In this document: positions 10,083-22,349 of the stretch, piece after piece
Position numbering within the stretch: the stretch's first letter is position 1
How the letters are laid out: every line of letters starts with the position of its first letter
Assembly: GCA_017871115.1 (NCBI GenBank)
Contig: JAFCIZ010000007.1
Coordinates: 1,364,001-1,428,000 of the forward strand
Source of the DNA: Cunninghamella blakesleeana
Taxonomy: Eukaryota; Mucoromycota; Mucoromycetes; Mucorales; Cunninghamellaceae
Direction of reading: 5' to 3'
DNA: 64,000 bases
Program-made: the position numbers and the translations under genes
Notes under the pieces: model-generated
The model's database searches: none
Told to the model about the DNA's origin: nothing
What the model saw: the letters and a program-made list of their open reading frames with translations, nothing else

Positions 10083-12324
10083 TATACTTTTTAATCTTTT
10101 TACACACATACACTTCTATCTAATTATTAATGTACTTTTTACTATTTTGCCCATATGAATTTATTTAATTCAACTTTATGAATATATATATATATATAAT
10201 ACTACGATTTAACCAATAAAGTGTATTAAAAATCGAAATGTTTCAAAATAGGAATCGAAAAAAGTTGTGTAACTAATAAGCAAATTATTTTTGGTGTGAA
10301 TATTGAAGGTAGTTTGGTTGTACAGCAGGTTTATGGATATTTTATATAAAAATAGATAAAAAAGATAGATGTGATTAAATGGGATAATGGAACGATATTA
10401 CATATTCTTAAATATTGATTTATTAACTAGATAAAGATTATAAACTTTGTTTCCATTGATGTTGAATAGTTCTAGTTGTTTTATTTGGTGTGAATAATTT
10501 ACTATCATAACTATAAGCCATATGCTGATTTCCTATTTTATTAGCTGTTGGGTATTGCACAGTTGATTCTTGGATAGTTTAGAGATTATATGGAACGCTA
10601 TTTTCTATTTTTTTTTCTATTTTTTTTTAAAAAAAAAAAAATACAGTAAATTAAAAAGAGTTCATGTATTTAAATATATGATAATATGCTTTTTATTACA
10701 TTGTTTTCATTTTCATCTTTTTTTTATTATTTACATCATTTTTCGAATATTGATAAACCTGTAGATAAAGTTTATACAAAGTAATAGATTCTAGAAAAGA
10801 TTACTGTTCAGTTTCTTTTGATATATGTGTTATATTAGACGTAGCGTTTATATTCAGTTGTTGTTGTGGTATACTTTGATGAATAGGGTGTTCAATAATT
10901 GATCATATAAATTTTTGTTTTAATTTTTCATGTGTTTGCTACATAATAGTGATATATATACATCAATAGAAATTATAAAATAATTTATTTTATTTTTACC
11001 TGTAATTTTGTAAATTGTGTTGATTTTTGTTTTTATTATTATTGCTATTAAATTTAACTTTCAATTTATCACTTTCTACTTCAGTATAAGGTGATAATCG
11101 ATTTTGCATTGTTTGATTCATTCGCATAATATGTTACAGTACACTGTATACATACATTTTAATAACTTGCTATATTCCTTTTAAATTATCTAGCAATTGA
11201 TTATTTAACAATATTTGTCTTTGATCTAAAACTTTTTGTGTTACTTTTCTATAGCAAAGCTCTTGAGGTAATTGATGGTTATAAAATGATAACTTGAGGT
11301 TACAAATATCGAGTGTATGTTCAAGTTTTAAACCAACAACTATAAGCTATATAAGTTAATATATCAAAAAAAAAAAAAATAGAAATGGTTATATTTTATT
11401 AGAAAATAAAAATTCATTTTATTATTTTTATTATTTAAATATCATTTAAATATTACTACATATTTATATTCTTCAGAAGAATTTAATTTCAATATCATAA
11501 TATACATTCTATTAAAGCAAGGTAATCTGTTATAAGAAAAGGTAAATCAATGGGATAGCAACTATTTAATAAAGTAGCTTTTTATTCTTATTCTGATTTC
11601 CATTCTTTTTATGTAAGATCTGTTTGATAAATTGGACATACTAGTGATTTGTCAAATTTAACATTAGCACATCAAACATAAAGTGTACCTAAGAAAAACA
11701 AAAGATGTTATTTATTTATTAACAAAGATAGAGCTATATTTATATGTTAAACTATATACGTGAACAATTGGTAACACAAGTCTACGGAATTATTCATAGG
11801 AGTAATAAATAAGCATGAAACATGATAGTATAATAATCTATTTCTTGGTTTTATATATATATATGTTTATATATTGCGGGCAAAAAATAAAGCAATATAT
11901 ACATTTTCTATAATTTAATCTATTACAATATAATCAATTTTATTATCAACCATTATTAAAGAAGGAAAAAAGGTTAAAAAAAAAGCAAATCATGGGATTT
12001 TTTTTTGAAATAGTTAAATCTATTTTTAAAATACCGACATTTTTTTCTACAAAAAAAAACCTATATGACATCATTTTACTTTTTTTCTTCTTTCTTTCTT
12101 TCCTTTATTCTTTTTTTCTTTTTCATAAAGCTTATAATTAATATTTATATGTAAATATATATTATATTATATATATTATTATTTATTGATTTCTTTTTTA
12201 AAAATTGTATATTATATTAATTTTTTTTTCTATTGCATTTTTATTTGAAATATAATTTATCCCATTTTATCTATTTTTGTTTTTATTATTTTATACTTAT
12301 ATATAACTTTATCAGTAAAAGAAT
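10083..12324. other. Intergenic region holding the HEI10 relic
   Basis: Apart from the decayed minus-strand gene at 10438-11850, the region is AT-rich with no other coding sequence. A T8A13 junction sits at 10621-10641, inside the span of the relic. The last 400 bases are T-rich and are the likely promoter and leader of the kinase gene. Confidence 0.5.
10438..11850 (-). pseudogene. HEI10: Decayed HEI10/CCNB1IP1-like meiotic RING E3 ligase
   Basis: Reading the minus strand gives separate coding-like blocks in the order expected for HEI10, but broken by stops and frame changes. Block 1 (about 11690-11625) has a RING-like half, CANVKFDKSLVCPIYQTDL, just after an in-frame TGA, with the last cysteine replaced by Tyr. 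Block 2 (about 11500-11440) reads DIEIKF then, one frame away, SSEEYKYVVIF, matching the SPSEEYK block of HEI10. Block 3 (11339-11170) begins after an intron-like AG and reads KLEHTLDICNLKLSFYNHQ, matching the VLDI...AFW.YQ.H helix start, and continues to a TAG. Later blocks (about 11135-11000, 10930-10820, 10565-10438) give a basic, Gln/Asn-rich tail with another in-frame TGA. HEI10 is a pro-crossover E3 ligase on meiotic chromosomes. Several stops make an intact protein unlikely, though unrecognised introns are possible. Confidence 0.6.
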
Positions 12325-14690
12325 ATGTCTGTATTTTCTAAATTTACTAATTTTATAAAACACACAAAGAATGCAGTTAGTGGTGATAAATATGAAACTG
12401 CTGTACGTATTGTTGAAGAAGAAAGATTAGCAAAATCTCATTTACCATCATATCCAGGTCTAGAAAGATACCGTTTATTAGAAAAAATAGGAGAGTATGT
12501 TGCTTGAAAAATAGATATAACTTGGTACTATGCTATATTTAGTTATTAAAGTCCTGCTTTTTTTATATCATCATTCATTAAAATATAACAGTGGAGCATT
12601 CTCTATTGTTTACAAGGCTTTAGATACAGAGACTTCGGAGACGGTGGCTGTTAAAGTAGTTGATCAAACAAAACTAAAACGAGAACAGGTAAATATATAT
12701 AATTATATTATTAGAAATAGAACTAAAATAAAATTTACTGGATATTGATATATATATATATACATATATATACAATACTTATAAAATAGAAAGCAAGTGT
12801 TTTAAAAGAAATTAGAATTATGCAAACCTTGAAACACCCTTCAATAGTTCGTATGTTGGCCTATCATGAAACCTCGACAGTAAGTTATTTATCATTTTTA
12901 AATAGTTTCTTTTTCTCTCTTTTTTCTTTTTCCTTTCTATTCATACTAAGCATCATTTTTTCTTCTTCTTTTCCTTCCTTTCTATTTTTTTTAGCACTTT
13001 TTTTTAGTCTTAGAATTATGTGAAGGAGGTGAGCTTTTTAATCAAATTGTGAAATTGACATATTTCAGCGAAGATTTAGCAAGACATTGTATACGACAAG
13101 TAGCAGAAGGATTAAGATATCTTCATGAAGAAAGAGGTATTATCCATAGGTACGTATATGTTAAATAATCAGATCTAGATTAATTATTTAATAGCAATAC
13201 TTTTATTCATTAATGTTTTTTTTTTTTTGTCATTTTTACCAATCGTTATTATAGAGATATTAAACCAGAAAATTTACTTTTTGATCCAATACCATTTATG
13301 AAGCGTACAAAACCAAGGCCTCCATTACCCGATTTTGATGATGAATCTAAAGAAGATGAAGGTGAATTTGTAGAAGGGCTAGGTGGTGGTGGTATAGGAA
13401 AAGTGAAAATAGCAGATTTTGGATTATCAAAAGTTGTTTGGGATCAACAAACCATGACACCATGTGGGACGATAGGTATTTCTTTTTTTTTTTTTATTAA
13501 AAAAAAAAAAAAGATGATATATAAATCTAACGAAAGCAAAAAATTCACCATTCATTGATCGCTCATTTGCTTTTTTATTTTATTTTATTTGAAAAAAAAT
13601 AGGTTATACAGCACCTGAGATAGTGTGTGATCAAAGGTATTCTAAATCAGTCGATATGTGGGCTTTAGGTTGTGTTTTATATACCATGTTATGTGGTTTT
13701 CCTCCTTTTTTTGATGAAGATATTTCTGATTTGACACAGAAAGTTGCAAAAGGCCAATACGAGTTTTTAAGTCCTTGGTGGGATGTTGTGTCAGATAGTG
13801 CTAAAGATTTGATTACCCATACATTGTGTATGAATCCAAGAAAACGGTATACTATTGATCAATTTTTAAAGCATCCTTGGATGCAAATAAAGGTAAATGA
13901 TTGCATAAATATAATTATATAAATAAAGAATAGTAATAATAATAATAAACACAATTACTATAAAATAATTTATATATATTAATATCTATATTTATAGGCT
14001 GAATCAACAACTGGAAATAAACAGACAGATCAAGATGCATCAATTAAAACCTCACTTGTAGAAGAAGATGAAGCTAGCAGTGATTCTGAAGCAGAAAAAT
14101 TCAAAAAAATCTACCAACAAAAGAGTAATTTATCATCCGGTCAAACCACACCAACGGAACGAAGACGTATAGTTGAACCAGGTATGAAAGAAATTTATGG
14201 TGTATGTCTTAATATGGCTCGTGGTGCTGAAGAAAAGAAATTAAAGAAACGGGCTAAAAAGAATCCACATATGTTTATCAATGCAATATATGATAGTGAA
14301 GAGGATGATGAAATTGAAGAAGACGATGACGATGATGACGATGACGATGACGATGATGACGATGACGATGACGAAGATGTATCAAGTAATACTGATGATA
14401 ATGAAGATACTTCGAGTGAACCAAGTACAGCTGAAAATGGTCAAACAGATCCTGAAATTGAAGCATTACAAAACCAATTAAATCAATTAATGACTCAACA
14501 ACAAGCATCCCAAGCAACGCAAACAATGCATGAGGTTGAAAAAGCACAAATGGCCCAAAAAGCTAAAGAACAGACAACTGATGGTATTAAACGTGTGAAA
14601 GTACGTAAACAACAGCCTTTATTCCAATTAAAGATGGATCATGCAACTTTATTAGAAAAGAGACGGAAGAATCAACCTAACTTAACATAA
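12325..14690 (+). CDS. srk1: MAPK-activated protein kinase, Srk1/Rck2 type
   Basis: Seven exons: 12325-12494, 12592-12688, 12790-12879, 12995-13149, 13255-13475, 13603-13892, 13998-14690; 571 aa. The kinase domain starts near residue 51. The glycine loop reads [13 protein letters not shown] across the first splice site; the catalytic lysine is K78 in VAVK; then HRDIKPEN, DFGLS and the APE motif follow. About 40 acidic/proline residues are inserted between HRDIKPEN and DFG, as in Srk1/Rck2. The activation loop contains [13 protein letters not shown], with a TP suited to MAP-kinase phosphorylation. The long C-terminus has an Asp run of about 17 residues and ends with [16 protein letters not shown], resembling the conserved tail of Rck2/Srk1. 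In yeasts these kinases act below Hog1/Sty1 in stress signalling and translation. The role here is inferred by homology. Confidence 0.9.
14322..14373 (+). repeat. GATGAC hexanucleotide repeat encoding poly-Asp
   Basis: Tandem GAC/GAT codons, mainly in GATGAC units, within the last exon of the Srk1-type kinase. They code for an uninterrupted aspartate run. Synonymous alternation of GAT and GAC suggests selection for the acidic tract or slippage of a hexamer. Length is likely to vary between strains. Confidence 0.8.
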
Positions 14691-15285
14691 AACAATTAAA
14701 AAATTTCCCCATATAAATAAAAATAATCATTTTCATCTTACATCCCCTCTCTTTTTCATTTTATCACATCCTTTTTATATCTATATGTATTTATAAATTT
14801 ATACATTTATATATTCTCAGATTCATTTATTTTGTTATACATTGTTTTTTTTTTATTTTTATAGTCTTTATTTTTTCATTTTTTTTCATTAGAAAATGGT
14901 ACTTACTAAAATAAATATATAAAATAACTGTGTCAGAACTGTAAATAATCTGATCATTTTGGAGTTTTTTTTATTTTGTTTTTTTTAATGAATATAGTAA
15001 AAAAATGATTTGATTTGATTTGATTGTTTACCATCTGTACTATCTTATTCTCTTGCTAGATTTTGTGTTTTTAAAATAAAATGTGAGAGATAAAGGACAA
15101 TAAAAAGGTCGCTCTGGATACTTTTTATTTTGAATTTTTTTATAATCTTAACCACAACTTTCTTATAGTGTTTTTTTATGCAAGCTACGTTTAAAAAAAA
15201 TCATATCGTTAATTTATTATATTTTTCCACTAACTTTATACATATATACAATAATAATAATAATAAGTATATCTATTTTTTCTTT
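14691..15285. other. Convergent intergenic region, no gene seen
   Basis: Shared 3' region of the kinase (plus) and the glucoamylase (minus). T-rich, with no coding frame or RNA gene recognised. Confidence 0.6.
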
Positions 15286-17186
15286 TCAATTTTCTAAAAA
15301 TTGAGTTCTAGAATAAATAGCAGATAAAAAGCTTGAATAAGACCAAGATAAATCCATGGCACCTTGTTGGAATCCATTTTCCCTATTAAATTGTTCTGAT
15401 AAAGCCCCATTTGCTTGAGTGTGGTATTGCACTGTGGCCAAGAATTTATCGGCATCCAAAGCAAGTTGTTGAAGAAGTGCATCAAAGTCAGGCTGTCCTA
15501 ATTCATAAACATGACCTAACTCCACCAATGGGTCCCGTTTTTTAAAAAATTCGTAGTTGATCCAATTGACTTCCACACGCTTTTGCTGTTTCCATTCCTT
15601 CATAGCTAAATAATATAATTCAGTCATGGCTGTTGTTGCTAAAAACCATGGGTTACCTAAAGTAGTTGTTGTATATCCATCATATACATCTTCAGGATAT
15701 CTTCCTAAACCAACACCATACTTTTTATTTTTACCAACATCCCGTTTATTTAGTGGATATAAATTTGCAAAAGTATCTTCCAATATACTAGCTGTAGCTA
15801 ATATCTATAATTGATTAATCAATTGATTAAATATGTAGATTGTTAGAGACAAATGGTATATATACACACTGGTAAATTATTATTTTATCTCATTTTATCT
15901 ACTTCATTTACCTTATCACTTCCAGGGGTAAAAAATCCTACATAAAAATGAAATTAAAATTAAAGATATAGGAAATATAAAGTTGATTAAAATTAATTCA
16001 TTTCTATTATTATTTATACATTTGTTTATTTATTTGTGTATTTGTTTACCATCATTCCTATTTGTTACAAGGTTTGACGCTAGGATAACTGAGATATCTA
16101 AGCCAGATGGTTTAGGTAGGCCTCTTACTTGGTTTTGAGTAACTTTGATATAATTATCCTTTGAAGACCAAAAAGTATGTAACCTATCTTCAATTTTCCT
16201 TGCAGTATGTCGATATAAATGAGCCCTTTTTATATCATTATATTGTTTAGCGAAATCACTTCCATCTAACAATCCATTTCTCATAACCATTAATGTATAA
16301 AAATGAATACCCTTGATTTCTTCCCTGAAAAATAAATATATTTGTAAAAAGAAATAAGAGAATAATAAACAAATGGATCAGGTGACATTTATTTGTTATT
16401 TTATTTGTTATTTATTTATTTATTTAGTTACCATAAATCAAAACAAGGAACCATCCATATATTGACTATTGAATCCAGATCCATATAAATGGATGGTACT
16501 AGTTTGGTGAGAATATAATCTAAATCATTGCCTTGTGATTGATAGCTATATGTGATTTGTATCATTGTCATGGCCCGAGTAGCAATTTGGTCAAACTGTG
16601 GTCTATTTTTTTTAAAAAAGAGAAATAAATAAAAAACCGAACGGATGAGTATGGATCATATATATAGAAATTATGTATGTATATATGGCTAATGTTATTC
16701 TTTTTACCTTCCCCAATCACCTTTAAAAGGTGATCCATCAGCGTTATATTTGGGTTCACCTAAACATTGACATGGAGTGTCAGCTATAGTTTGTTGAGTA
16801 TATAGTTGAAAATCAACATAGTCTAAAAGTATATCTTCCAATTCACCCGTTTTATTATAGTATTGTTTAACTAATACATTTGTAACTAAACTTGCATCAC
16901 GAATCCAAGTAAAAAAATAGTTTGGATGTTGAGTTGATGGTGAAGCTGCTATAAAACCTACTTTTGTTCCAGGAGGATTAATGTTACGTAATATGTAAGT
17001 CAGACTTAGCTTTTGCTGTTGCTTTATCCATGATTCCAAATGTGAAGTTGAATCAGTAATTTGCAATACCTTTTGATCTGCATAATTATTAACTTGGGTT
17101 GTATCATTAAATAAAAGGAATTCAGCAATAACATTGCTTTGAATAAGGCTTGTGAATATAATAAAAAAGCATATTAATAGTTTCAT
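15286..17186 (-). CDS. Secreted glucoamylase, GH15 (glucan 1,4-alpha-glucosidase)
   Basis: Five exons on the minus strand: 17186-16708, 16602-16432, 16324-16050, 15937-15912 (26 nt), 15804-15286; 489 aa. Residues 1-21 are a signal peptide (KLLICFFIIFTSLIQSNVIA). The GH15 catalytic domain fills the rest: YFFTWIRDASLV near the start, CFDLWEEIKGIHFYT around residues 214-228 with the general-acid Glu, YPEDVYDGY and GNPWFL, and LSEQFNRENGFQQGAMDLSWSY near the end with the general-base Glu at about 454. The enzyme removes glucose from non-reducing ends of starch or glycogen outside the cell. No N-terminal CBM21 or C-terminal CBM20 starch-binding domain is present. Splice sites keep frame and join conserved motifs exactly. 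Confidence 0.93.
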
Positions 17187-17514
17187 ATTGTTATTATTTA
17201 AGATATATATATATATATATATGCTTATAAAACGGATATATGTAAAAAAAAAAAAAAAAAATAAAGAGAAAGGGAAAAAGAGAAAAAGGAAAATAGAAAA
17301 AAAAGAAATGAACTTTTTTTAAATTCCAAATCGGGTAAAGATAATATTTTTTAAAAACTTAGTATTAATACATGGAATAAAGTCTTGTGATATGATAAAA
17401 TGGGTAATAGTATATGTATAAATATATATAAGATAAAAAACATATATATATGTATATGTATATAAATGGATCGCAATATACATGTAAATTAAATAATAAT
17501 AACAATAATAGCAA
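17187..17514. other. Intergenic, promoter of glucoamylase gene
   Basis: About 330 bases with a TA run near 17203-17222 and purine-rich/poly-A sequence at 17240-17320. On the minus strand this is the leader and promoter of the glucoamylase gene; it is also the 3' end of the F-box gene. Nothing else seen. Confidence 0.5.
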
Positions 17515-19757
17515 TTAAATATATATGGACCAGAGATCATCTTTTCGAAGAGTATCTAAAAAAAATAAAATTGAATAAAAGTTATGTTTAAGTACAAACA
17601 AATTAGTTTATAAAATCATAATATATATATATATATATATAATATAAAAATATTATGTACCTTTAAGAGTATTATTATCGAATAAATCATCTTCCTCTAT
17701 TATATTTGTTGAATTCATTGATGTATTATGTTTAGGTTGTGGTTGATTTTCTTGTTGCTGTCCAAAATCATGATCCATATCTGAATGCATAGAAGCGTAA
17801 ATATTATCCACTAGTTTATTAAATTCATTTCTTTGTTTATCGGTGATTATTTTCTTTTTAGACTTAACAATAAAATCTAAAGGGCATTCAATAACACCTT
17901 CTGATAAAACATTGAACACAAGAGATTCAATTGTTTCACGTTTAAACTGACATTGATATAACCCAAGCGTATGTAAAGAAGTATTTTGTTGAACACATTT
18001 TAGTAAAGCTACATCCGATACTTGAGTGCAATTAAACATACGAAGTGTTTTTAATTTTTTTAATGTTGCTAAAACCTCCATCACTTGGTCTGTAACTGCA
18101 TCAGAATTATAAGATACATCTAATAATGAAAGATTTGGTAAACGTTTTAATAAGGTACATAAGCTTTGTTCTGTAATATGAGGACTGATTGGAATTTCTA
18201 AGGTTTCCAGCTGTAATAAATTTAAATGAGAAAAATATGATAAATTGGTATCATTTAATATAGCTGATAAATGTTGAAGAGAGTCACGGCATTGGGTTAC
18301 AATAGTATGTAATACATTATTATCTTGTTCCATATGTAGTTTTAAAGTACGCATATTGCTCATTAACGGCAATTGATTTGGTTCAAAAGGTATAGAAATA
18401 TGAGATCTCACTGGGCTATATTCTAAATAAGTGAGTAAAGGACAATATTGAGCAAGAGCAATGATGATTCGAGTTAATGTTAAACAGGCATGCATTGTGC
18501 GTATCATTGTTAAATTGGGACATCGGTAAAGTAACCATATAAAAGCAAAAATACTCATATCATGTACTGAAGAGATCCCAAGTATTTGTAATTTTGGAAA
18601 TGAAGTAGCTGATATATTAGCTGAAGGATATTGAGAAGGTGTTAAGTTTTCTGCGCCTAAAAGATTGAAACGGTTTACATTATTGTTATTGAATACATAT
18701 CCGAATGAGCATCCATCTAAAACAAGCTGTGTTAAATTTGGTAAATACTCCCCAGATATCATTACATCTACAATTGAAATATCTGTGTGAGATAAAAAAA
18801 GATGTGCTATATTTGTACAAATATGCTTCATCATCATTCTTGTCCAGGTTCTATTTGTGAGATCACTATCAGACATATCTAATTAAAAGTAAACAAAGTA
18901 CAAATACAAACAAAAAGCTGATAAATTAAAACTGAATTACACTTGGTAATAATAACAATAACATTCATATAGTTTATATATTACTTACATAATACACTAA
19001 GATTTCTACAATCTTTTGATATTAATAAATCTACAACATCGTACATCGTCATTTTATTACCAACCCAAAGTTCACTTATTCCATTATTTTTAGTTGAATG
19101 AAGATCAATAGCACGATTTATACATTGAGCTAAAGCGTTACGAGGTAATCTTTTTTGAGAAGGATAATCACGTAAATCAATAATTCGCCATAAGTCACAA
19201 CAATGAACAATAAATTGATTCCATGATTTACATACTTGAGTACAGCGGATTAAAGAATTGATAGGTAAGGATTTAAATATATTACGAGTAATTTCATAAG
19301 GAAGACGGGTTACAAAGGTAGTTGCTTGGGGTTGGCTACGCCTTTTATAGATTTCTAATAAATGATAACGATGGTCTGTCAATGATACTTTTTTTAATGC
19401 TGTTTCAAGTAATGTAAGAGCCTCCACCCTTTTATCCTGTGCTAACAATACACGACTTGCTCTCAGGTAACCACGAGCATCCATAGGTGCTAAAGATATC
19501 ATATGATATGCTTCATCAATGGCTTCGTTAAACATACTTAATTTTTCTAAAATTAGAACTCTTCGCATAATTATATCAAGATCGAAAGGTTGAAGAGATA
19601 ATGCAATGGTTGTATAAGCGTTAGCGAGATCGTATTGCCGTTCACGATATGCTTTTTCACCAGTTTCCATTAAATGAGTAATAACTGTTTTTTTATGTCG
19701 TTCAACAGATCCTTCTTTCATTGCTGATAGTTCTCGTTTTTTGACATGGTGTACCAT
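17515..19757 (-). CDS. TPR / F-box / leucine-rich-repeat protein, Dia2/Pof3-like
   Basis: Three exons: 19757-18989, 18878-17661, 17555-17515; 675 aa. Residues 20-150 contain tetratricopeptide-like helices (YRERQYDLANAYTTIALSL, LEKLSMFNEAIDEAYHMIS, RVEALTLLETALKKV). An F-box follows at about 155-200 (TRLPYEITRNIFKSLPI, then CTQVCKSWNQFIVHCCDLW). The remainder is leucine-rich repeats of the F-box/LRR type (LPNLSLLDVSYNSDAVTDQ, LKTLRMFNCTQVSDVALLK). The order TPR, F-box, LRR is that of Dia2 of budding yeast and Pof3 of fission yeast, SCF ubiquitin-ligase receptors tied to the replisome and to silencing. The architecture is seen directly; orthology is inferred. The last exon adds only 13 residues. 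A long T15A12 junction abuts the start codon. Confidence 0.85.
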
Positions 19758-19860
19758 TTTTTTTTTTTTTTAAAAAAAAAAAATCGATTTCCTAATGTAC
19801 GTTGTATTATATTATAGCTGATTTCAATTTACATATATTTCTATGTATATATAAAAATAA

Positions 19861-19896
<36 letters not shown>

Positions 19897-20480
19897 GTAT
19901 GTATGTATATATGTATGTATATAGTGGAACAAATTTTATATAATAACAAGTTTATATTATATTGTTTTTAATAAATATGTACTAAAAATAAGGTATATTG
20001 AGAAAAAAATTGAGAAAAGGAAAATGAAAAAAAAAAAAAAAAAAAATTCTTTTTTTTTTTATAAAAGAAGAGAAACAAAGCCAACAAAAAATAAATCAAT
20101 TTTGGAGGGGGTATAAATTTTTTTGATCAATTTTTTGTCCATTTTATATTTTTGGAGGTATAAAAAATCAAATTGTTTATATTAGTAATAAAAATAGGAC
20201 CTCAACACTTTAATTTACCAAATACTGGCGAGCTCCTAGGTTACACTAGATTAAAGGTTGTTTGTTTGAATTTTTTTAGTTACACAATAGAAAAATCAAT
20301 CAAATAAATATAGACAACAATTTTTAAGTGGCCATTTTTTTATTTTTAAAGAGTTTTACAATAATAATAAAACAATTTTTTACATTATGATGATTTAAAA
20401 ATAACAAACAATTAAAATAAATAATACATTGAAAATAAATGAAAAGGGAATATATATACGTATATAAAATAATATAAAAT
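19758..20480. other. Intergenic region, no gene seen
   Basis: Promoter side of the F-box gene and 3' side of the dehydrogenase (both minus). It contains a TA microsatellite (about 19865-19892), GTATGTAT repeats and two similar TTTGGAGG...TATAAA units at 20101-20117 and 20151-20166. No coding frame recognised. Confidence 0.5.
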
Positions 20481-21658
20481 CTATGGTGTAATACATACTT
20501 TCATGCCAGAACCTTCTTTAAATACTTTCCAAGCCTGATCAAATTCATCCAGAGTAAACTTATGGGATATTAATTGACCCCAATTGATTTTTCCATCGGC
20601 AAGGATTTTAACTGCCCGTTCCATACCATAAGGGTTTGTATAAGTAGAACGAATGGTTAATTCACGTCTATAAATATCAAAAGGAAACACGGTAACAGTA
20701 GCATCCACTCTAGCAACGCCTACCCATACAACAGTTGCACCTGCTTTAGCATATTTGATAGCATCGGCCATTGTTTCAGCTCTTCCTACACATTCAAAAA
20801 CAACATCAAAACCATCCCCTTGAAGTGGATCCCCCATCTCTAATTCCCCAGGTGCATAAGCTTCGCTTGCTCCAAAGTGTTCCAAAGCATTTTTTCTTCT
20901 CATCTCATTAGGTTCAATTATTGTAACGTGAGCACCATTAGTTGAACTTAAAGCCATGGTCATTAATCCAATAGGTCCACCACCAATAACTAATACTTTA
21001 TCACCTGTTTGAATTTCACCGAGATCAACAGCATGGATCACGCATGATAAAGGTTCCGATAAGGATGCAACAGTAGGGCTTACTTTGGAGGGGACAGGAA
21101 CTGCAGCGCGAATGGGAACAGCTACGTAATTAGCCATACCTCCATGTATAGTAACTCCAATGCATGACAAATTAGGACATAAATGATACTTTTTATTTCT
21201 ACAAAAAGTACAAGCATTACAAGGCATATTTGGATCAATGGCTACCAAGTCACCGACTTTAATAGTAGTTTTACAGTCTTCATGAATAGCTTCAACATAT
21301 CCAGAAAATTCATGCCCAATGATAACTTGTTTGGAAGCATGGGGTGTTTCTCCATGACAGATATGGTTATCAGTACCTATTATATATATATAAATATATA
21401 TATGAGCATTATTGCAAAGATAAAACACACAAATAGGTATGTACACTTGCAAACCCCTACGCGCACACACACACACCCTCGTAACCTCTTTTTATTACTA
21501 ATTTATATTATTTTATTATATTTTATTTTACCACAAAGACCAGAGGCAGCTACTTTTATTAAGACTTCACCAGATTTTAAAGTAGGAATAGCAGTTTCCA
21601 TTACTGTAATAGCACCAATCTTTTCCCAACGAGCAACTTTCATAGTATTGTTAGTCAT
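20481..21658 (-). CDS. Zinc-dependent alcohol/polyol dehydrogenase (MDR family)
   Basis: Two exons: 21658-21532 and 21376-20481; 340 aa, normal for medium-chain zinc dehydrogenases. The catalytic zinc cysteine sits in SGLCGTDNHICHG at the splice site, followed by IIGHEFSGYV with the zinc-ligand His-Glu. The structural zinc lobe is CNACTFCRNKKYHLC. The NAD(P)-binding fold shows VLVIGGGPIGLM. HGGMANYVAVP and SLSEPLSCVIHAV are typical of sorbitol/arabinitol/threonine dehydrogenase-like members. It oxidises an alcohol or sugar alcohol with NAD(P)+ in the cytosol. The exact substrate (arabinitol, xylitol, sorbitol or another) is not decided by sequence. Confidence 0.9.
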
Positions 21659-22349
21659 TATATATGTTTTATTTTTATCAATCTATTTATTTATTTATTT
21701 ATTTTTTAAAAAAAAGGTAAAGAAGAAAAAAAATAAAAATTCATACAATTTTATATTTATGTAAAAATTTAAATACCGCCTACATGCGTTAAAAAAAAAA
21801 AAAGTAGAAGCCCATATTTAGTATATAGTGAATGGTATAGCGGTTAATATTTTTTTTTTACCGATCTTTCTTTTACCTCTTTTGGAAAGTAAAAATAAAA
21901 AAGGTAGATGAAATTATTTTCCTTTCTTCATTATCCCCACAATAAATTAGACTTTTGTAAAATAAACTAGTCAATTAAAACAGTGCCAAATATGCGGGGC
22001 ATATAATATGATTGTTTCATTTTATACTTTAATGAAGAAAATCTCCGTACATACATACGTACTATAGCATATTACATACTATAATTTTAAAGTATTGAAT
22101 ATATTTGATTTTTATAACAATTCGATTTTATTTTTTATAAATAATAATTAATATGTTTGTATGTATGTACTTATGTATAAAATAATGATAATATAAAATA
22201 AAGTTTAAATGGCAGTAGAACAAAGTAAATAAGATAGCTTAATATATTAAAAAAAGGGTAGGTATAATACAAATCTGTATGGGTAAATGAATTTTCTTTT
22301 TCTTTTTGTGATGAATAAATGAATAATATATTTTCATATTATTATATAA
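21659..22349. other. Intergenic region, no gene seen
   Basis: Promoter of the dehydrogenase (minus) and 3' end of the transcription-factor gene. AT-rich with poly-A/T runs and ATACATACGTAC-like repeats near 22050. Nothing coding was recognised. Confidence 0.55.

Noticed and set aside
10570..10764. 64-codon plus-strand open frame
   Set aside because: Made of Phe/Lys runs from a T/A junction and lies antisense to the HEI10-like relic, which explains the region better.
21183..21764. 193-codon plus-strand frame over the dehydrogenase start
   Set aside because: Antisense to two dehydrogenase exons and their intron; low-complexity end.
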